Assembly (NCBI GenBank): GCA_033182465.1
Contig: CP137330.1
Location: 248,001-312,000 of the forward strand
Reading direction: 5' to 3'
Source of the DNA: Sanghuangporus weigelae
Taxonomy: Eukaryota; Basidiomycota; Agaricomycetes; Hymenochaetales; Hymenochaetaceae
DNA length: 64,000 nucleotides
Shown: positions 57,519-64,000 of the stretch, in pieces
Layout of the letters: each line of letters opens with the position of its first letter
Position numbering within the stretch: position 1 is the first letter of the stretch
The notes under the pieces: generated by a model
Seen by the model: the letters and a program-made list of their open reading frames with translations, nothing else
Databases searched by the model: none
Told to the model about the DNA's origin: nothing
Made by a program: the position numbers and the translations under genes

Positions 57519-59359
57519 ATGCGTTCACGACCACGACTTCGTATAGCTATCTGGTATGTGCCCATATTCTGAGCTATGCTAGCATAGTACGTCTGACGAG
57601 CAGATTTAGCGGCGGTGGCATTGGCGGCCTAAGTCTGGCCGTAGTTCTGGGAAAGTACTGTAATGATGTCGAAATCGACGTCTATGAAGCACAGCCGCAA
57701 TTTACGGAGATAGGTGCGGGCGTTTCTGTATGGAACCGGATGTGGGCTATTATGCAAACGCTCGGACTGGATCAGAAGCTCGGGAAGATGGCAGCTCAAG
57801 TGCCTGTGAAGGAATTGAGTGAGTTACTGATCCCCACACTGCTTACTGTTCTTGCTGCTGACATGTTTTTCGCAGAACCGGCACATTGCTATAGGAAAAG
57901 TGATCCAGGATCGGAAGGGTTCGAGTTCATTCAGCTGGTAGTTCCATGTGAGTAATCGATACTGAGCGCTTTAATTCTCGAGTCGAATTTCGACATTGTC
58001 GTAATATTACAGATGGCTTCATCAGTCTTCATCGCGCCGATGTGCTCAAAGTGTTCGTTGAAGCTCTCCCGTCTCCGTCAATGTTCCATGCACATTTCAA
58101 CAAGCGGATGGTCTCATACTCGGCTAAGAGTGACTCTGTGGTTCTTCACTTTGCCGACGGTACTTCCGGCGAAGCGGATATGTTGGTTGGTGCGGACGGG
58201 ATCAAGTCAGCGACGCGTGCCGCAATGTATTCAGCGCTCGCTGATAAGGCTCAGGCAGGAGGAGAGGAGAAGAACAAGCTGAGAGGATTCGTAAATGCGA
58301 GCTGGGCTGGGCTCTATGCATATCGTGCTCTCATTCCGACGGAAAAACTGTTAGCTGCTGTCCCAGGGCATCAAGCTGCGACAAGAATGATGTTTGTGCG
58401 TCTCGTTTTATTTTCTCGAATACTGGACCAAGCAGGCAACTGATTTGAGTTGCAATAGTGGTGCGGGAAGAACAAAGTAAGTGGCGACTTATGTTGCAGA
58501 AACAAATCAAGCCTGACGAGTTGTCAGCATGTCGTTTCATATCCTATTTCGCAAGGGCGACTTGTCAACATTGTACCGTTCGTGACAGCAGCCGATGATG
58601 AGGGAAAGCCGTACGATGGACTTGCCGTTGTCGACGTCTCCAAGCAAGAGATGATCAACGAGTACAGAGGCTGGGAACCTGAGATTTTGCAGCTTCTTGA
58701 AGTATGTCTTATCCCTTTTGTTCTTGTTTTATCATTCAGGATGATTTTGATAATTATTACAGAGCGCTGATAGTGTAACCAAATGGGCAGTCAGCCAAGT
58801 CCGTGATTTGCCCACCTATGTGGATGGCCTCGTAGCTATCCTAGGAGATGCTGTAAGATAGTGTTTTTCAATGCTTTGCATTACTAACTGACAAGTTTTG
58901 GAACGCAGGCACACGCTATGACTCCACATCTCGGTGCAGGTGCAGGACAAGCTATTGAGGTGCGCGTAGCAACTCATGAGTATAATGTTCTGGAGATTGA
59001 ATCTGTCTGTCAAGGATGCCTACATCCTCGGAAAATTATTGGCTTCTCCGATCGCTACCACTTCAAACCTGCCTTCCGTACTAAGGATTTACGATGCCGT
59101 CCGGCGACCATATGCAAATCATATCGTTGAGCGCTCGTATACGTTGGGACGTCTTGCCGAGTTCATCGGGGTTCCGGACTATATAGACGTAGTACGGGCG
59201 CAGAATGGTTCTAAGGAAGAGTTGCAAATGATCGGAAGGAAGATACGAAAGAAATGGGATATTCACTGGGCTTCGGTTCCAGATGATGATTGGAAAGAGG
59301 CAGAACGGATGTTAAAGGAACTGAGCGAGGCGCCGGGTCAGGTCATGGCTAGGATGTGA
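57519..59359 (+). CDS. FAD-dependent monooxygenase, salicylate 1-hydroxylase type
   Basis: This flavoprotein hydroxylase is likely to act on a simple aromatic acid such as salicylate. Nine exons (57519-57553, 57610-57818, 57876-57947, 58013-58395, 58459-58476, 58528-58701, 58763-58852, 58909-58959, 59015-59359) give 1377 nt, 458 residues. Motifs are complete: RIAICGGGIGGLSLAVVLG, EIGAGVSVW, the DG motif ADMLVGADGIKS, and GDAAHAMTPHLGAGAGQAIE. One exon is only 18 nt (WCGKNK) and is needed to join RMMF to HVVSYPISQG. It is not closely similar to the FAD enzyme at 11807, whose GD motif is altered. The start is chosen because the first exon puts the Rossmann strand at residue 8, as is usual. Confidence 0.93.
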
Positions 59360-59527
59360 ACAGGTATGATCGAGGGTGGATGAAAGTAAAGCAGGGTTGT
59401 AATGAGTGTGATGTGATGAGATACTTTGAGCTTGATTATATTTGATGTTAGTGTTACGGCATTTTTTGGCCCACGTGACCGGAAAACGCGTTTGTGACGC
59501 GTCCTGCTTTGCATCTATTGCATACAA

Positions 59528-59574
59528 CCACCACCACCACCACCACCACCACCACCACCACCATCACCACCACC
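59528..59574 (+). repeat. (CAC)n microsatellite
   Basis: About 15 CAC/CAT triplets lie just upstream of the PITH start codon (59589). Read in the frame of that gene they would encode a run of about 15 histidines. Confidence 0.95.
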
Positions 59575-59588
59575 CTGACCCTTGGAAA

Positions 59589-60371
59589 ATGAGCTCCGAG
59601 AAGAACACAGCGCAGGATGTATGTAAATTTGAAAAACGCAATATAGAGCCCATAAAACTAACAGAGTTATTCCATTTTTCAGAAGAACTTACGTGATCAC
59701 ATCGATCCATCCCAGGTCAACTGCCTCAACGAGATTCATGAACATAGCTTGAAGAGTATACTTCCAAAAGGCTCTGACGGCGCATATTTGGAAAGTGATG
59801 CGGATGAGCAACTACTTCTTAACGTCTACGTGCGTCATCGTGCGCGCATTTATCGAGGGAGCGTCGCTGATCCAGTCGCTATCATAATAGTTCACTCAGA
59901 GAGTCCGATTACGAAGTATCGTGATCCAAACTAATGAGAAGCACATTTCTCAAGCGCCAAAGACAGTCAAGCTCTTCACGAACCGTTCTTCAATCGGATT
60001 TGAAGACGTTGAGGACGCGAGTGAAGCTCAGACAGCTCAAACGCTTGAGTTTACCGAAGATGATGTACAGAACGGAAAGGCCATCCTTCTACGCTACGTT
60101 CGATTCCAGAACGTAGATAGCGTACATGTGGGTAGCGTCGCTTGCTCTTCTTTCGCGCGAGTCTTGTACGGGAGCAGTTCTCATTAGAATTTCACAGATT
60201 TTTGTTGCGAGCAATCAAGGGGACGAAGAGACGACACGGATTGATCGGATTGAGTTCTTTGGAAACCTGAATGAGTATGTTCACGACGTATCCCTTGAGT
60301 GATCTGTAAGTTGATGTTCATATTCTAGAGGAACGAAGGACCTGAGTGGACTACAACGAGAGGAGGAATAA
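59589..60371 (+). CDS. PITH-domain protein (PITHD1/TXNL1 C-terminal type)
   Basis: The PITH domain binds the 26S proteasome in thioredoxin-like TXNL1; stand-alone forms such as this one are widespread. Five exons (59589-59618, 59683-59823, 59891-60127, 60198-60274, 60329-60371) give 528 nt, 175 residues. Landmarks are VNCLNEIHEHSLKSILPKG, LESDADEQLLLNFTQRVRLR, APKTVKLFTNRSSIGFEDVE, ILLRYVRFQNVDSVHIFVAS and RIDRIEFFGNLNEGTKDL. Initiation at 59589 fits the family. The frame stays open upstream to an ATG at 59445 and would add a 48-residue leader including a histidine run; this is unlikely but possible. Confidence 0.9.
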
Positions 60372-60463
60372 GCTGCATGATTAGCCACCAATGAACTATC
60401 TAGAAGCGTAGAAAGATGATCTGCACAATAGTTGTACTACGAAGTCTTGTAGACCCATTACGA

Positions 60464-62412
60464 CTACTTGCCGTCAATCTGCAACCACATCCTCCAGTAC
60501 CTCTCTTCCTCGGCATCACCTTCGAACTGCCAATTAACAGTTTTCACCTCCTTGAGTCCCTCATCAATCGTCGGTTCCTCATAGCACTGCGAAAAGGATA
60601 CGAAGGCACTGTACGGGATGAGTTTTCGCTCCTAGATACGATACCACCATTAGAACCGGCAAATGCAGGCGAATATTAATGGCACCTTAGTTTCCGCTGC
60701 AGTTGAACCGGACAGCAAAGGCAGACAGAAAGTTCGATACAGGTTATTGTGCCATGCAAGCTCTCTAGAGATCTTGAATATAAAGCATCTTAAAGCGAGT
60801 ATTAGCAGAATTTTCCAAGTTCTGGTGAATAGTCAACGAACCTGACGGGGATATCCAACGATTCGGCAAGATTGAGGTAGAATTGGCGTGTCTTCTTGTC
60901 TCGATTTGTATTATCTTGCACAGCCGTGTCATTTAGTGATGGTAGAATGGACGCAGAGTAAACTAACCGACAACACAACTCTTTCCTTTTTGGAGGAATT
61001 CTTCCGCTGCTTTGAGACACTTAGGTCGACTACCAAGGGTATCTTGGTTGACGTGTTCATAGCCAGCCGGAAGAAACATGCGCTCGAACAGCGTTGTCTT
61101 TCCTGATGCTGGGAAACCGACAAAAAGCAACATTTCCGGCCTCTTTCCATTCACAGGTAATATAGGTGTGGATGTCGGAGTTATTCTTGGGCCTGAGTAT
61201 GTGAGAGGGATCTTGAATGAAACGGACCAATGAATAATGTTACCTTTGTTTGTTTGTAATTTGCTGACATGGGTTCCCTTGTATTGGTATGGCTGAGCTG
61301 ATTGTTTCAAGAAGTACTCCTAGAGCAAAACGATGTCAAGTAGGTCCGACATAATTTAAGGCGAGGTATACTTCAGGGGTACAAAACCTCACTCCTATGT
61401 TCTCCGCAAACTTCCTGTCGGTGCTCGCAAAATCACCCTTTCGACCGGCAGCATCTCCGACGAAGAATGATTTTCCTTTGTCTGGCATGCGAAAAGATAG
61501 TCAAAATGCGCACTTTTGATCGTGGAATTGACGGCAAACCTATGACAACCCCAGCTTCATTAGCTAATCTTTCTAAGGCGACCCACATGCCAGGCATAGG
61601 CTTTCTATACCCATCCCTAGCAGTGGACGTGAACATAAGGAATGGAACTTCGTGAAGCTAAGGCATCATCAGAATGGCATCCCAGCTCCTTTTGGAGCCA
61701 TCATGACGAACCGCTCGAGCAATAAATCCGATTTTCTCTCGCCATTTAACGAGTTTCTTCTCGGGATAGAGCTGATTACTGAATAACACGACAGTGTGGC
61801 TGAAATGCATCAACGTCAAGGCAATCGTAACCAGTGAAAGAATCTATATGAGAAGACTACCGACCCTGAGTCGTGAGCTTCTTTCAGAAAGCGCGACATA
61901 TTCGTATGCCAGAATTCCCATTCTAGTTCTCCCTTCGAAGGTAGAAATTTGACCACGGTCCCGTCAAGGTCAAAAGCAGCGATTTTATGTCGGGTTTCTG
62001 CATTCAAATTGTCTCCGTGAAGACAGGTTGAGGGAAGAAAAGGCAATTTCTTCCACTGAAATGAACCGGCGGATTCGAATGTGTTATTTGTTTCAGAAGG
62101 CTTCGAGAAAATCGGATACACTTCTATCAAGTATGATGGAAGTTTTGAGCCGTTTTCCCCAAGTCACAGACATGCATCTACAAACTTTTTTTAGAAGGAG
62201 GCGATTGAAAAGATAGTTCAGTTTCATCCGAAGAACGCTTTTTGGACGTTCCGGCAACGCTCGTGGCTTTTGGAGAGGCCAGATTACTGCTAGAGGCTTC
62301 AAAAGCATAGGTGCAACCTGTTTTTTGTGTGCAACGCAATGGACATACCCATTGTCATAGCCTTGGTGATGGACTGAGCTTGAGTGTATATCCTCCGAGT
62401 AAGAGGGTTCAT
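60464..62412 (-). CDS. Polynucleotide kinase 3'-phosphatase
   Basis: This DNA-repair enzyme restores 5'-phosphate and 3'-hydroxyl ends at strand breaks. The phosphatase half comes first: [40 protein letters not shown] and the HAD motif [13 protein letters not shown], then [20 protein letters not shown] and [20 protein letters not shown]. The kinase half has the P-loop [52 protein letters not shown] and [13 protein letters not shown], ending [10 protein letters not shown] at 60464. About ten exons join in frame. The model starts at ATG 62412 ([20 protein letters not shown]), a basic leader that looks mitochondrial; a downstream start at MTMG would remove it. No FHA domain is seen, as in the fission-yeast enzyme. 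Confidence 0.9.
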
Positions 62413-62700
62413 GCAAGGAAGATGCAACAACAATACACGTCCAAACAACTTAAAACATGTACAGTGTATAATCAATCACGTGGTTCTGTGACCTTCGTCA
62501 CTCGGGCAAATAATACAAAAATACCGTAACATAGACATCTAATCAGATAAATCACCACCGACACTCTGTTGGGATCTTTCCACGAATACCGTATTATAGC
62601 ATGATTTCCATCACAAGACATCTTGGCCGATCATAATAATCGTAGATAATCAAAATAATTAATCCATTGAAAGTATCCGCCCCTTTCCACATCCTTCCTT

Positions 62701-64000
62701 TCAGTTCGGACCAACGACAAACTGCTTGGTCTTGTTGAGATGCGCGATTGTCTCATCGCTTAGATCGAGATGAGCCTTCACCAGTTCTGGCGGTGTGAGC
62801 GCAAGCCATTGCTGCAAGCTGATGTCTTCGACGCGATCTGGAATCAACATGGTAAGGCGAGTTCTGTAAGCCTTAGTGTGAGTTCAAGTTACTGACCTGA
62901 TGCGAAAAGCTCAAGATAAGTAAGCGTCGTGTTTCCAGTGTTCTCGATATAATGTCCGTAAGAAGGAGGAACGTAGCCTAGAAATTTTTCTAGTTTTCAT
63001 ATAGGCCTATATAAGAATCAGAACCAGAACATACCAATATCACCGGACTATATGACAGCAATTAGCAATTAGCATTTTCAGAAAGATGGAATATCAGCGG
63101 CATACACGATAATCAAAGGTATTAGCCGTCGCTGACGATGCAAATAGAGTCATCCGGGCTTCGCCAGAGCTATATCAAGAAACATTCGGTGGAAGGAACA
63201 GTAATCAGAATTGAGCGTGCTCACATAAAATAACTCCACTCGGGCTCGGTTGGGTGCCACTAAGGATCTCGTCAGAATATTGAAGATTATCTCCTAGTTT
63301 AAACTTACGTGAAGCTCACTATTCATAATTAGATGCTTATCAGACATGAAGTTTATAGTCAGCGCTGGAAAATTCGTACCGCATTCCTCCGGGTTCGACT
63401 GTAACCAGTGCTCCAACAATCGAAGTAGCAACGGCGAAGACACTTGGGTCAAATATCTTTATAGAGCCACCAGCCAAAGGCGTAGCAGGAGCTTGTGAAA
63501 GAGCATACGAGAATGGCTGTGGAACGGCACCATTTGGATCTGACGGTGCTGTTTCATTCTTTGCCGGAGGCTCTGAATTACCGTGCGTTAGCATCATAAC
63601 TCTTGAGAGCAGAGAACAAATCGTGCTACCTGACGGGAAGATATACAACTGTTCCGATGGAATATGGTCGAAGGCCGAGATATTCGTTTGGAAGTCTTTC
63701 GCAAGAACCTCCTTCGGTATGTGCGCCGTCCAGTCCGTTAACAAGAATGTCGCATCTTCGTTGAAGGCCCCTGAGTCAAATACCTAGGGAGAAGAAATAT
63801 GTATTCACGTTATCATCTTGTTCAGTTGCTTAAGTCGACTCACGAGAAGAAATTCGGTCCCGTCGGGATCGCCATCCGTTCCTTGAAGAGAATGAGGGAT
63901 TCCCGGAGGGAAGTACCAGAGATCACCTTCGTTCTAGAAAGGTGAAATGAAGCATGCACTATATTATATGGAAAGAGACTCTTACCACGACTGCATAGTA
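62701..64000 (-). CDS. Oxalate decarboxylase (bicupin), 3' part
   Basis: This Mn-dependent bicupin converts oxalate to formate and CO2; fungi use it to control secreted oxalic acid. The 5' part with the signal peptide and most of the first cupin lies beyond the right edge. Visible are GDLWYFPPGIPHSLQGTDGD, LLTDWTAHIPKEVLAKDF, PSEQLYIFP, VTVEPGGMR/ELH/WHPTEPEWSYFI, SGEARMTLFASSATANTFDY, SGDIG/YVPPSYGHYIENTGNTTL and the tail DISLQQWLALTPPELVKAHL. The metal ligands HxH...E and the later GHY histidine are kept. Two micro-exons are required: 10 nt at 63309-63318 (encoding R-E-L-H across its ends) and 13 nt at 63045-63057 (S-G-D-I-G). Confidence 0.92.

Noticed and set aside
1-64000. CRISPR arrays, rRNA genes and bacterial operon signals
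   Set aside because: No spaced direct repeats or rRNA sequence was seen, and the intron-rich genes show that this is eukaryotic nuclear DNA.

Overview
The window is nuclear DNA of a filamentous basidiomycete, most likely an Agaricomycete. Nearly every gene is broken by many short (about 45-70 bp) GT-AG introns, and several families typical of mushroom-forming fungi are present (DUF6533 seven-helix proteins, NmrA-like paralogues, an HMG-box factor of the GDEDYIKRPENAF type, fungal UbiA enzymes). The species cannot be named from the sequence. Where exon sums are quoted below, they were built by hand from splice signals and conserved motifs and gave lengths divisible by three.

Layout. (1) 0-13.8 kb: an accessory region on the minus strand with the start of a cytochrome P450 (runs off the left edge), a UbiA-type prenyltransferase/terpene cyclase and an FAD monooxygenase. 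Together they could be parts of a small terpenoid or meroterpenoid cluster. Between the last two lies about 4.7 kb of consecutive inverted repeats (5.04-9.70 kb): three back-to-back foldback units, the largest a 2.9-kb imperfect palindrome carrying the same unrecognised ORF on both arms. (2) 15.3-29.1 kb: a housekeeping block with B-type cyclin, mitochondrial isoleucyl-tRNA synthetase, prolyl-tRNA synthetase (two in-frame starts that look like mitochondrial and cytosolic forms) and the delta-9 stearoyl-CoA desaturase with its cytochrome b5 tail. (3) 30.1-37.2 kb: three NmrA-like (isoflavone-reductase type) paralogues in the same orientation, one intact, one decayed and one doubtful, with an orphan two-exon gene and DUF6533 relicts nearby. 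(4) 37.7-42.5 kb: RRG7 and SWC5 (divergent), an ornithine-type mitochondrial carrier, and the 81-residue complex I 9.5-kDa subunit in three tiny exons. (5) 43.9-57 kb: a full DUF6533 gene, an intact MFS anion:cation symporter, a decayed second MFS gene plus a relict of a third, a DUF1348 protein and a decayed HMG-box gene. (6) 57.5-64 kb: a second, well-conserved FAD monooxygenase, a PITH-domain protein, polynucleotide kinase/phosphatase, and the 3' part of an oxalate decarboxylase containing 10- and 13-nt micro-exons.

Housekeeping genes thus alternate with accessory families in visible birth-and-death. Promoters appear shared at two divergent pairs (cyclin B/IleRS and RRG7/SWC5). The most unusual structure is the triple foldback tract.
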